A stretch of 36,497 nt of DNA, taken from assembly GCA_947623625.1 (NCBI GenBank), contig CANQHD010000006.1:1-36497 (forward strand). Direction: 5' to 3'. Source of the DNA: an uncultured Bacilli bacterium. Lineage in GTDB: Bacteria; Bacillota_I; Bacilli_A; RF39; UBA660. How positions within the stretch are numbered: the stretch's first letter is position 1; every line of letters starts with the position of its first letter. The notes beneath the pieces are model-generated. The model did no database searches, had not been told where the DNA came from, and saw nothing but the letters and a program-made list of their open reading frames with translations. Below, one piece after another: positions 8,272 through 15,417 of the stretch. A program made the position numbers and the translations under genes.

Positions 8272-8703
8272 CTACTTTACTTCCAACATTTCTGGCTTTT
8301 GAGCCATATGTGGATGAGTATCGCCAGTATATACAAATAATTTTCGATACATTTGACGACCTAAACGATTTTTTGGTAGCATTCCCTTAACAGCTTTTTC
8401 AACCATTTCTACAGGATATTTTTCAACCATTTCTTTAGCAGTTCTCTCACGCAATCCTCCTGGATACCCAGAATGACTATAATACTTCTTATCTTCAAGC
8501 TTATTTCCAGTTAACTTTACTTTATCAGCATTGATGATAATAATATAGTCTCCACAATCAATATGAGGTGTAAAAGTTGCCTTATGTTTACCACGAAGGA
8601 TATGTGCAGCTTTGCTTGCTACACGTCCTAATGATACACCAGAAGCATCAATTACATACCATTTACGTTCAACGGTTTCTTTCTTTTGCATATAACTTGT
8701 CAT
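8272..8703 (-). CDS. rplM: 50S ribosomal protein L13
   Basis: An early-assembly large-subunit protein. Typical segments are [18 protein letters not shown], the [19 protein letters not shown] motif, [12 protein letters not shown] and the C-terminal [19 protein letters not shown] and HPHMAQKPE. The length of 143 residues is normal. AAAGGAG lies 7 nt before the ATG. It has its own strong promoter inside the truA-rplM gap and a structured leader that probably mediates feedback by L13. Confidence 0.98.
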   Translation of the reverse strand: MTSYMQKKETVERKWYVIDASGVSLGRVASKAAHILRGKHKATFTPHIDCGDYIIIINADKVKLTGNKLEDKKYYSHSGYPGGLRERTAKEMVEKYPVEMVEKAVKGMLPKNRLGRQMYRKLFVYTGDTHPHMAQKPEMLEVK

Positions 8704-8720
8704 AATGTTCTCCTTTACTT

Positions 8721-8755
8721 AAATTAAGTTTTCCCAAGACTTAATTTATGTGGGG
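8721..8755 (-). ncRNA. Candidate L13 leader (ribosomal protein autoregulatory element)
   Basis: Between the promoter and the rplM ribosome site the transcript contains CCCC (8752-8755). Next comes a perfect 9-bp stem, AAATTAAGT with ACTTAATTT, closing a 9-nt loop CTTGGGAAA. The GGG in the loop could pair with the upstream CCCC. Firmicutes rplM genes commonly carry such a leader (Rfam L13_leader). I infer it from position and fold, not from a covariance search. Confidence 0.6.
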
Positions 8756-8776
8756 ATATAAAATGTACCGATTTTG

Positions 8777-8805
8777 ATTATACGGGAAGTTGTTTTAAAA
8801 GTCAA
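8777..8805 (-). promoter_or_regulatory. Strong sigma-A promoter of rplM-rpsI
   Basis: The minus strand reads TTGACT, a 17-bp spacer and a consensus TATAAT. It lies 18 nt beyond the truA stop, so rplM-rpsI is transcribed independently of truA. Confidence 0.88.
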
Positions 8806-8822
8806 CCAAAAATAAGAAATAT

Positions 8823-9590
8823 TTAATCCAAAAGAGCTTGATATTCATCTATTAATTGAATATTGGTGAGCGTTAATCCACATGCAGGAGCCGTTGCTCC
8901 ATTTTTGCTTCGATCTTTACTCTCTAAAATTTCTCCCACTTTATCCGGTGATATTTTTCCTGTACCCACCTTTATAAGAATACCAACCATATTCCTAACT
9001 TGATACCGTAAAAATCCTTTTCCTTTAAATGTAAAAACCACTTCATTTGGAAACGACGGATCGATTTTACAGGTTGCAATATCAATTGTTCGAACACAAT
9101 TGTCTTTCGTTTCATTTTCTGTTACAAAAGCTCGAAAATCATGTTCTCCCACAAAATATTGAATCGCTTTTTTCATATTATCGACATTTAATGGATAGTT
9201 ATGTTGATAAACAAATCTTCTTCTTAATGGATCAAACTCCCCCATATTAATTCGATACTGATAAGTCTTATTTAAAACCATATATCTTGCATGAAACTCT
9301 TCATCTACTAAAATAGATTTTCTTACATAAATATCATCTGGTAAAAAAGTATTTAAAGCTCTTTTTAGCTGATGCGGTGTTATTTGAACATCCAAATCAC
9401 AGTGAGCAATTTGACAAAGAGCATGAACACCTTTATCCGTTCTTCCTGATGAATGCAATAGGACTTTTTTCGAATGATTAATCTTAAAAAGTGCCTCTTC
9501 CATAACACTTTGAATCGTCTTTAAATTATTTTGCCTTTGGTAGCCATAATAGGCAGTTCCTTCATAAGAAAAACATATGCAAAAACGCAA
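8823..9590 (-). CDS. truA: tRNA pseudouridine(38-40) synthase TruA
   Basis: Converts U38-U40 of the tRNA anticodon arm to pseudouridine. The catalytic-aspartate motif is HSSGRTDKGVHA. Other family landmarks are the N-terminal FSYEGTAYYGYQRQ, YQYRI, FRAF and the C-terminal FLRYQVRNMVGILI. The length of 255 residues is normal. The start codon is a TTG at 9590, supported by GAGGTGAT just upstream, which overlaps the stop of the preceding EcfA2-like gene. In most Firmicutes ecfT lies between ecfA2 and truA; here the two genes are 11 nt apart with nothing between. Confidence 0.96.
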   Translation of the reverse strand: MRFCICFSYEGTAYYGYQRQNNLKTIQSVMEEALFKINHSKKVLLHSSGRTDKGVHALCQIAHCDLDVQITPHQLKRALNTFLPDDIYVRKSILVDEEFHARYMVLNKTYQYRINMGEFDPLRRRFVYQHNYPLNVDNMKKAIQYFVGEHDFRAFVTENETKDNCVRTIDIATCKIDPSFPNEVVFTFKGKGFLRYQVRNMVGILIKVGTGKISPDKVGEILESKDRSKNGATAPACGLTLTNIQLIDEYQALLD

Positions 9591-9601
9591 AAAATATCAC
9601 C

Positions 9602-10396
9602 TCAAATCTTTCGATAAATTTCTTTAATTAAATCTCGAATATCTTTATAATAATCTAGATGAATTCCTTTTTTTTCTTGCACATAGTCTGAAAATAAAAT
9701 AGATTTTGGAACGGAAATTTTTTCTTTTTCTAAAATCATTTTATTTGAATAAACTTCACTAACTGTTCCTTCTAATAAAACTGTTCCTTTCTTTAGGATA
9801 ATGACATCATCTGCATATTGATAAATTTCTTCACAATTATCTGTTGTAAAAACAATTGTTTTTTGATATTTTTCTTTTAATTTATTAAATATACGTACTA
9901 ACTTTTTTATATTTTTATAATCTAAATTATCAAAAGGATTTTCTAGTAAAAAAACTTCAGGGTTAACCAGTAGTGCTTCGCTCATTCGAAGTAATTTTTT
10001 CTCAGAGCAAGAAAGAGCCAGAAGCGAACGATGTACCATTTCTTCTTGAAGTCCCACAAGATGAAGGGCATCTTTTATTTTCTTTTCTTCATTTTGGAAA
10101 GAAAGATGTAGTTTTTGAATCATAAAGTGCAAATACTCACCAACAGTTGCTATTGGAGTCGGATAATCCAAATTATCTTTGACTAAATAAATAGAAGAGC
10201 GATAGCAAATTTTATTTTTTTGAAGAAGTCTTTTACCATCTATATAAATTGTTCCTGTTACTTTTTCTTTTAAATGAAGAATATTTAAAAATAGTTCTTT
10301 TTCTTCCCCTGTTACTGCAATGATCTTTTTTTCTGCTAAAACAATATTTAATTGTTGCAATGTCTCACAAGAAAGATTTTTTAGTTTGATTTCCAT
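9602..10396 (-). CDS. Degenerate EcfA2-like ATP-binding protein (probable pseudo-ATPase)
   Basis: It has the EcfA/ABC ATPase layout and occupies the ecfA2 position before truA. The C-terminal region (ISVPKSILFSDYVQEKKG) resembles the EcfA2 tail. The nucleotide-binding motifs are eroded: the Walker A site at 30-38 reads GEEKELFLN, with no G-K-S/T. The signature is LSCSE (128-132) in place of LSGGQ. Walker B ends LLENP, so Asp is Glu152 and the catalytic Glu is Asn153. The switch His is Thr185. The D-loop DNLD is kept. The reading frame is open for 264 residues, so it is maintained, not a frameshifted relic. It overlaps the partner gene by 16 nt. It may serve as a structural or regulatory half of a pair; transport activity is doubtful. 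Confidence 0.8.
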   Translation of the reverse strand: MEIKLKNLSCETLQQLNIVLAEKKIIAVTGEEKELFLNILHLKEKVTGTIYIDGKRLLQKNKICYRSSIYLVKDNLDYPTPIATVGEYLHFMIQKLHLSFQNEEKKIKDALHLVGLQEEMVHRSLLALSCSEKKLLRMSEALLVNPEVFLLENPFDNLDYKNIKKLVRIFNKLKEKYQKTIVFTTDNCEEIYQYADDVIILKKGTVLLEGTVSEVYSNKMILEKEKISVPKSILFSDYVQEKKGIHLDYYKDIRDLIKEIYRKI

Positions 10397-11166
10397 AATT
10401 CTTCCACCAAGCTTTCTTGATCCAAATAAATTTTATCTATTAAATTATAATATTGTAATTTTAAGGATAAATCAACAAAAAAAGGTAATTGTAATCCGAT
10501 TTTATTGAGAACACTATCTTCTTTTAATACTTTTAAAGGAAGTCCTTCTATTAAAATACCACCTTGATTTAATATAAGCAATTGATCCACAAAAAGAGAG
10601 TCCTCTAAATTAGAAGATGTAATTAAAATCGTAATTCCCATTTTCTTTAAAGTAGAAAAATCTTTTAATATTATCTTCTTATCTTCATAGCTCAACTTTT
10701 GAAAAGGATTATCTAACAGCACAACTTTTGGATGTTTTAGGGCTACTAATCCTAAGTAAGACTTCAATTGTTGTAAAGGTGTTAAAGATGCTATTTTCTT
10801 TTTAAGAAAAGAGGAAAGGGAAAAAAGCTCTACCACCTCTTCTTGATTAGAATTTGGAATTTCATATTCTAAACAAATGGTATTCATCTCATCTTGTAAT
10901 GTGAGAGAATGAAAGGTAAAGTTTTCTTCAAATAACAATGATAAATCTTTTTGTTTTTGCTTAGAAGGAATCGTCTCTAAAGCTTGTCCTTCTAAAAAAA
11001 CAGATTGTGTTGTTGATATAATACCTGCTAAAATTTTAATAAGTGTTGTTTTACCACAACAATTGGAACCGGATACCATCACTACACTTCCCTCACTCAG
11101 TGAAAATGAAAGGGAAGAAAAAAGAGGATGGTAAGATAAATCCTTTACTTCTAATACTGGTTGCAT
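10381..11166 (-). CDS. Degenerate EcfA1-like ATP-binding protein
   Basis: Homologous to EcfA1, the first ATPase of energy-coupling-factor vitamin transporters, as shown by locus position and the C-terminal GLQLPFFVDLSLKLQ segment, which mirrors the EcfA1 pattern ending in LP/VPF...LSLKL. Walker A is intact (GSNCCGKTT, 33-41). Other motifs are not: the signature reads SLTPLQQ (127-133), Walker B ends LLDNP with the catalytic Glu replaced by Asn153, the Q-loop Gln appears to be Glu80, and the switch His is Ser185. It can therefore probably bind ATP, but hydrolysis is doubtful. The upstream site GAGGAGATG is good. No EcfT or S component is in the window. Confidence 0.82.
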   Translation of the reverse strand: MQPVLEVKDLSYHPLFSSLSFSLSEGSVVMVSGSNCCGKTTLIKILAGIISTTQSVFLEGQALETIPSKQKQKDLSLLFEENFTFHSLTLQDEMNTICLEYEIPNSNQEEVVELFSLSSFLKKKIASLTPLQQLKSYLGLVALKHPKVVLLDNPFQKLSYEDKKIILKDFSTLKKMGITILITSSNLEDSLFVDQLLILNQGGILIEGLPLKVLKEDSVLNKIGLQLPFFVDLSLKLQYYNLIDKIYLDQESLVEELWKSN

Positions 11167-11187
11167 TTTTTACATCTCCTCTTTTCA

Positions 11188-11940
11188 TCATTTACTTTTC
11201 TTTTGTTGAATATTATATGATAGACGTGCAAGTCTTTTATCACTGACAAAGTGACTAAAAAATTTGGCACACTTCATTTTAAAACCTGGAATAATAACTG
11301 TCTTTCCCTTTAACATTTGATCAATTGCATATTGTGCTACATAACGGCTTGTAAGGGGTTTTACGGCAAATTCTACTCCTGCTCTTTCGTTGAAATTTGT
11401 ATCGACTGGTCCTGGACATAAAACTGAGATTTGAACCTTGCTTTTTCGTCTTCGAAGTTCTTCGGAAATTGCAAGAGAAAGACGATAAACATAAGATTTA
11501 CTAGCATAGTAGGAACTCATTAATGGTCCTGGAAAAAATGAAGCACTTGAAGCAACATTTAAAATCATGCCCTTGTCTTTTTTTACCATATCTTTTAAGA
11601 AGAATTTAGTAAGCATATGAACCGCTGTTATATTAACATGAAGCATCTCAATTTCTTTTGCTACATCTGTATCTGTAAATTCTCCAAAAACACCAAAGCC
11701 AGCATTGTTCACAAGCAAATCTATTTTTTCTTGACGAACTAAAACACAAAGTTCTTTGATTTTTTGTTCAATTGATAAATCAACAACAACTACTTTAACT
11801 TTAACTGGAAATTCTCTTTGTAGCAATTCAAGTTTTTCTCTATCTCTTGCTACTAAAATCAAATCATATCCTAGTCTGGCAAGATAACGAGCAATCTCCT
11901 TTCCTATTCCACTAGAAGCTCCTGTAATTAATGCCTTCAC
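11188..11940 (-). CDS. Short-chain dehydrogenase/reductase (DltE/YqjQ-like)
   Basis: An NAD(P)-dependent oxidoreductase with a Rossmann fold. The cofactor motif is TGASSGIG close to the N-terminus; NNAG follows at the end of strand 4. The active site consists of the Ser in NVASSASF and the YxxxK motif YYASK, with CPGPVDT after it. The substrate is not known. GTG 11940 is the likely start because AGGTGGTG lies upstream; an earlier GTG at 11952 sits within that site. The ecfA1-like gene begins 21 nt downstream, so SDR, the EcfA pair and truA probably form one transcript. Confidence 0.88.
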   Translation of the reverse strand: MKALITGASSGIGKEIARYLARLGYDLILVARDREKLELLQREFPVKVKVVVVDLSIEQKIKELCVLVRQEKIDLLVNNAGFGVFGEFTDTDVAKEIEMLHVNITAVHMLTKFFLKDMVKKDKGMILNVASSASFFPGPLMSSYYASKSYVYRLSLAISEELRRRKSKVQISVLCPGPVDTNFNERAGVEFAVKPLTSRYVAQYAIDQMLKGKTVIIPGFKMKCAKFFSHFVSDKRLARLSYNIQQKKSK

Positions 11941-11963
11941 TTTCCTCACCACCTCGTATTCAC

Positions 11964-11972
11964 ATTATAGCA
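11964..11972 (-). promoter_or_regulatory. Extended -10 promoter upstream of the SDR gene
   Basis: The minus strand reads TGCTATAAT about 23 nt before the GTG start, with no good -35. It could drive the SDR-ecfA-like-truA transcript. Confidence 0.55.
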
Positions 11973-12008
11973 AAGAATAGATCTAAATTCTAGTATTGAG
12001 AAGAGAGG

Positions 12009-12043
12009 AAAAGAAAAAGAAGATAACTCGAACTTACCTTCTT
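12009..12043 (-). terminator. Terminator of the LysM-like membrane protein gene
   Basis: On the minus strand AGAAGGTAA pairs with TTATCTTCT (one G-T pair) around a 7-nt loop, then TTTTTCTTTT. It starts 10 nt past the stop codon. Confidence 0.8.
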
Positions 12044-12052
12044 ATTTATTTT

Positions 12053-12808
12053 TTATTTAACATAGGTAACTTCTTGTTGAATAGCATCATAATCTGGAAC
12101 ATAAAGTGATGAAGATATACAAGTTCCATTTTCTAAAAAAGCTTCACTATTTAACTCTTTTAATGTACTAAGTGATGTTTCCGTTCTCGTCACAAATTGA
12201 TCGATAGATTCTGTTTCTTCAAGAGGAACACTAACAAGTGAAAGCTCATCAGCATTTACAGAATATGGAATAATTAAAATGCCATTTTCTACATTCTCTA
12301 TAGTATTGGACATTTCCAAGTCATCCGTAGAAACTCCATATTCTAAAGAAATATTTTCAAAGTTCTGTTCGTTTGCATTAAAAGGTATTTGACGATAGAC
12401 TGTATAGTCTTTTGCCTCTTCTTCTTCGTAAGTATCGTGAATTGGTTGATAGACATAATCATCGTTTGCTTGTTCTTCTAAATTAATATAAGCATCTGAA
12501 CTATCTGTTTTTTGTTGATGAACTAAATGATATCCCCCAATACCGAGTGCTGCTACTATTCCCAAAGTGAGTGTTTTATGAGACTTGCGCCTCTTTTTTT
12601 TATTTTTTTTAAGTTTTGGTTTGTCTTTAATTGTTAAATAAGCATCTGCAAGTTCTCGCATTTTTTTAAAGTCATTAGAATTTTGAGCTTTTTTCATTGC
12701 TTTCTTACAAATATTTTCTAATTCATCTAATGAAATTGATTGAGCATCTTCATAAGAAATTCCTAAAGTCTTGCAAGCTTCTTTGAATTTTTTATCTTGA
12801 CTTTTCAT
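12053..12808 (-). CDS. Membrane protein with a J-like cytosolic domain and LysM-like extracellular repeats
   Basis: A 251-residue bitopic protein; I know no named family for the whole. Residues 5-62 look like a J-domain fold: helix I (FKEACKTLGIS), helix II (LDELENICKKAMKKAQ) and helix III ending ADAYLTIKD. The HPD loop is absent; QNSND stands there. A lysine/arginine cluster at 64-77 precedes one membrane helix (about 79-96), giving an N-in orientation. Outside come an acidic linker and two LysM-like units: about 135-193 (ENISLEYGVSTDDL ... GILIIPYS) and 201-248 (IDQFVTRTETSLSTLKELN ... SLYVPDY), the second more divergent. It probably links a cytosolic partner to peptidoglycan; that is inference. 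Confidence 0.75.
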   Translation of the reverse strand: MKSQDKKFKEACKTLGISYEDAQSISLDELENICKKAMKKAQNSNDFKKMRELADAYLTIKDKPKLKKNKKKRRKSHKTLTLGIVAALGIGGYHLVHQQKTDSSDAYINLEEQANDDYVYQPIHDTYEEEEAKDYTVYRQIPFNANEQNFENISLEYGVSTDDLEMSNTIENVENGILIIPYSVNADELSLVSVPLEETESIDQFVTRTETSLSTLKELNSEAFLENGTCISSSLYVPDYDAIQQEVTYVK

Positions 12809-12835
12809 AACCCTTTTCCCCCTTAATTGTCTTGT

Positions 12836-12864
12836 ATTATAACACTTTTTTCTTATTCTGGCAA
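12836..12864 (-). promoter_or_regulatory. Sigma-A promoter of the J/LysM-like gene
   Basis: The minus strand reads TTGCCA, a 17-bp spacer and TATAAT, 27 nt before the start codon. It lies directly beyond the stop of the upstream gene, so the two are separately controlled. Confidence 0.8.
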
Positions 12865-12887
12865 GAATTCATTCATTTCCATTACAA

Positions 12888-13892
12888 TTAAATTTTTGAA
12901 TTTAAAGTTTGATTTTTCTCTACATGATTAAGAATAGAGGAAATAGAATTTTTTAAATTCATGTTAATACCATCTTCTATCAATTCTTCTTTATCATAAT
13001 CAAGTTCTTCCTGTTGAGTTAAAATAGCCTCTTTATATTCACTCGCTTTATGTCCTTTTATTCTTTTTTCTTCTTCTTTTGATGTACTTAATAATATAGA
13101 AGTACAAGAAAATCCATAACCATAAATCCTTGCATTGATATCTGTAAGCTCAGCGTATCCTTTTTGTAAAAGCTCTTTTGAAAATTGCTTACCCTCTTCA
13201 CTTTGAACGACATAATATCCAGCATCAATACAAGTATTATTTTTAAATCTTTCGGATCCATCATATAAAGCGCCTTCATTACATTGCTGTGTTGTAAAAA
13301 ACTGCCGATACGTCGCATCAAGCAAATATTGCTTTTCAACAATCTTTTCTTGTTCCACAACAGGGAAAAAAGCTGTAATGAAAGCATGTTTTTGGGTACA
13401 ATCAGGAAATGTTGAAGTATTATTCACTGTCACTTTTACTCCGAGTTCTAACAGTGGTAAAGCCGTTAATGCCTGTGAAAAACCACAACAACCATCTAAA
13501 GAAGCCTTAAAAAATTCTTCAATGGTATCTTCTTGATTCGCTAAAGCAACTCGAGCATTTTGAATCACACTTTGCAAAATAATTTCTACTTCTTCTTCAT
13601 TGAGTCCATCGCTAAGACCTTTTTCTCTATTTTCTAGTACAACTTTCAAGTGTTCCAAAGCATCTTTTTTCTTTTTTTCATCCATTTCATAATCAATTGG
13701 TGTACTTTCTATAACAAACAAAGAGGCACTTTTTTCACTTAAGTCATAATCATATGTATCCAGATTATTTGAATAGCAAAATTTAGCGTAAGCAGTATAA
13801 AGTTTTTGATAATCTTCATTTTTCTTTTGCTCATCTTTTTCCAATAATATTTGTTTTAAATTTTCTAAATATTCTTCTCTTATTTCATTCAT
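12888..13892 (-). CDS. Predicted papain/transglutaminase-fold protein with a Cys-His-Asp triad
   Basis: A 334-residue protein without signal peptide or membrane helix, so presumably cytosolic. I do not recognise a named family. The middle has a pattern seen in papain-like peptidases, transglutaminases and deamidases: GCCGFSQAL at 134-142 (nucleophile candidate Cys135 or Cys136 opening a helix), KHAFITAFFP with His169, and QYLLDATYRQFF with Asp192 followed by the characteristic TYRQF. Residues 1-130 and 275-334 are helical and highly charged. The final part is rich in Lys and Glu. AGGAG precedes the ATG. It lies between the J/LysM-like gene and a divergent Ig-like surface protein. Substrate is unknown; no activity is demonstrated by the sequence. 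Confidence 0.65.
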   Translation of the reverse strand: MNEIREEYLENLKQILLEKDEQKKNEDYQKLYTAYAKFCYSNNLDTYDYDLSEKSASLFVIESTPIDYEMDEKKKKDALEHLKVVLENREKGLSDGLNEEEVEIILQSVIQNARVALANQEDTIEEFFKASLDGCCGFSQALTALPLLELGVKVTVNNTSTFPDCTQKHAFITAFFPVVEQEKIVEKQYLLDATYRQFFTTQQCNEGALYDGSERFKNNTCIDAGYYVVQSEEGKQFSKELLQKGYAELTDINARIYGYGFSCTSILLSTSKEEEKRIKGHKASEYKEAILTQQEELDYDKEELIEDGINMNLKNSISSILNHVEKNQTLNSKI

Positions 13893-13939
13893 GTTGACTT
13901 ACTCCTATCATTTTTTCTTCGTATTGTTGCCTTAATATT

Positions 13940-13948
13940 ATTATAGCA
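13940..13948 (-). promoter_or_regulatory. Extended -10 promoter of the Cys-His-Asp protein gene
   Basis: The minus strand reads TGCTATAAT about 48 nt before the ATG. No convincing -35 is present. Confidence 0.5.
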
Positions 13949-14061
13949 TATCTCTTTTTTCTTTTTGCTTAATTACTAAAAAAGAGGAAAAAATTTTTCT
14001 TATTTTCACTATTAAGTTGACAAGAATATATACAAAAACAGACAAAAACAGCATTTTAACC

Positions 14062-14090
14062 TTGTTTCCTTTCTAAACATATATTATAAT
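14062..14090 (+). promoter_or_regulatory. Promoter of the Ig-like surface protein gene
   Basis: TTGTTT, a 17-bp spacer and TATAAT, 25 nt before the ATG. It faces away from the promoter of the minus-strand neighbour in a 223-bp divergent gap. Confidence 0.65.
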
Positions 14091-14115
14091 TAAGTAAAAT
14101 AGAGGAGGATAAAAA

Positions 14116-14868
14116 ATGGATAGTAAAACAAGAATAATTACTGTAGCAACCTTTACTTTTCTTGGTATCTATTCTATTACTTGCGGTGCAATATATCCAA
14201 AATATCAGGAATTAAAAACACCAAAAACTTCCTTTTTACTTATTGAAGAAAAACAAGTAGGAATTAAAAAAGAGTTACAATTACAACTAAAAGAGATTAC
14301 AACAGAAATAAATATTCCTTTATCTGTAAAAATAGCTGATTATTTAAATGAAGAAGTTTCAAGTGAGATACTTGCAGAATTAAAACTGGATACCAGTGAA
14401 GTAAATGTCCAACAACCAGGAGAATATAAATATAAGGTTTATTATAAAAAACAAGTTTTTGAAGGAAATGTCATTGTTAAAGAAAAAGAAATTGAACAGC
14501 AGCAAAATACTTTACCACCTATTACTCCTAAGACAATTACTATTTATTTAAATGGACAAGTTCCAAGTGATATTTCAGCATTCGTTGTTGAAAATCTAAC
14601 ACCTGAGATGCGTGCAAATATGGTATTTACTCGTCCTGCAATTAATACAGGTGTTGTTGGAAGCTATACTTATACAATTCAATACAATGGAGCATATTAT
14701 CAAGGATCGATTTATGTTATTGAAGATCCTACTAGAGTAGAAACTGCTAAAAAATATAATTGCCAAACAGTAGATGGAAAATATTATGATGATAAAGGAA
14801 ATGAAGTTACTGAAGAAAATTATAAAGCAGCTTGTCAAAAAGAGAACAGCACTGAAGAAACAGAATAG
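14116..14868 (+). CDS. Membrane-anchored surface protein with two Ig-like beta-sandwich domains
   Basis: A 250-residue protein of unknown function. Residues 6-27 form a membrane anchor or uncleaved signal (VATFTFLGIYSITCGAI). Two similar beta domains follow, about 68-123 and 146-208. Each ends in the pattern PGEYKYKVYYKKQVFEGNVIV or VGSYTYTIQYNGAYYQGSIYV, as in bacterial Ig-like folds, with a Pro-rich joint (TLPPITPKT) between them. The tail carries two cysteines (YNCQT, AACQK) and an acidic end; there is no LPxTG sorting motif. GAGGAGG precedes the ATG. It is divergent from the Cys-His-Asp gene and probably surface-exposed. Its partner or ligand is unknown. Confidence 0.75.
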   Translation: MDSKTRIITVATFTFLGIYSITCGAIYPKYQELKTPKTSFLLIEEKQVGIKKELQLQLKEITTEINIPLSVKIADYLNEEVSSEILAELKLDTSEVNVQQPGEYKYKVYYKKQVFEGNVIVKEKEIEQQQNTLPPITPKTITIYLNGQVPSDISAFVVENLTPEMRANMVFTRPAINTGVVGSYTYTIQYNGAYYQGSIYVIEDPTRVETAKKYNCQTVDGKYYDDKGNEVTEENYKAACQKENSTEETE

Positions 14869-14887
14869 ACCACAAGGTCTTTTTTTT
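14867..14887 (+). terminator. Terminator of the Ig-like gene
   Basis: AGACC pairs with GGTCT around ACAA and is followed by an eight-T run. It starts within the stop codon. The stem is only 5 bp, so it may be leaky into the next gene. Confidence 0.65.
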
Positions 14888-14942
14888 GTATATTTTTTTT
14901 AAATTTTGATAACTCTAATTATTGAAAGGAGCTTAACTTTAT

Positions 14943-15380
14943 ATGGATGAGACAAAAGAAATCTTACAAGCAATTTACAAAGATAGTGAAATGGCAGCGT
15001 TTTCTCTTCAAAATTTATTAGAGGAATTAAAGGAGAAAAATAACAAAATAAAAGAAACGGTAACTCATATATTAGAAGGATATAAAAGATATCAAAAAGA
15101 CGCGACAACATATCTTGAAGAGTTAAATTATCCCAAAATTGAAGAAGGAAAAATGGCAAAGATGGCATCAAGAATGGGAATTCGAAAAGAAGTAAAAAAA
15201 GACAACAGTGATTCTAGTATTGCTGAGATGCTGATTCAAGGAATTTCGATGGGAAGCTTAGAAATGGAACAAAAACTCAGTCAATGTGAAGAAAAAATTG
15301 ACAAGAAATACTATAAGTTTGGTAAAAATTTTCTTGAATTTCAAGAAGATAATATTAAAGCTTTAAAAAAGCAATTATAA
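14943..15380 (+). CDS. Helical (possible four-helix-bundle) protein of unknown function
   Basis: A 145-residue soluble protein that is almost entirely alpha-helical by composition. Helices are suggested at 3-50, 52-66, 90-112 and 113-143, with an SIAEMLIQGISMGSLEMEQKL segment in the third. Size and pattern suggest a ferritin-like or DUF2383-type bundle, but I see no ExxH metal motif. AAAGGAG lies upstream of the ATG. It follows the Ig-like gene by 74 nt on the same strand and may be transcribed by read-through. Function is unknown. Confidence 0.7.
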   Translation: MDETKEILQAIYKDSEMAAFSLQNLLEELKEKNNKIKETVTHILEGYKRYQKDATTYLEELNYPKIEEGKMAKMASRMGIRKEVKKDNSDSSIAEMLIQGISMGSLEMEQKLSQCEEKIDKKYYKFGKNFLEFQEDNIKALKKQL

Positions 15381-15383
15381 AAC

Positions 15384-15417
15384 AAAAAACGTAACTTAAA
15401 GCATGTTACGTTTTTTT
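15384..15417. terminator. Bidirectional terminator between the helical protein gene and corA
   Basis: AAAAAACGTAAC and GTTACGTTTTTTT form a near-perfect 12-bp stem around a 9-nt loop, with T runs on both strands. It serves the two convergent genes and contains the corA stop codon. Confidence 0.88.

Noticed and set aside
13088-13387. 99-residue minus-strand frame inside the Cys-His-Asp protein gene
   Set aside because: A second frame in a longer gene that has its own promoter and ribosome site; no independent signals.
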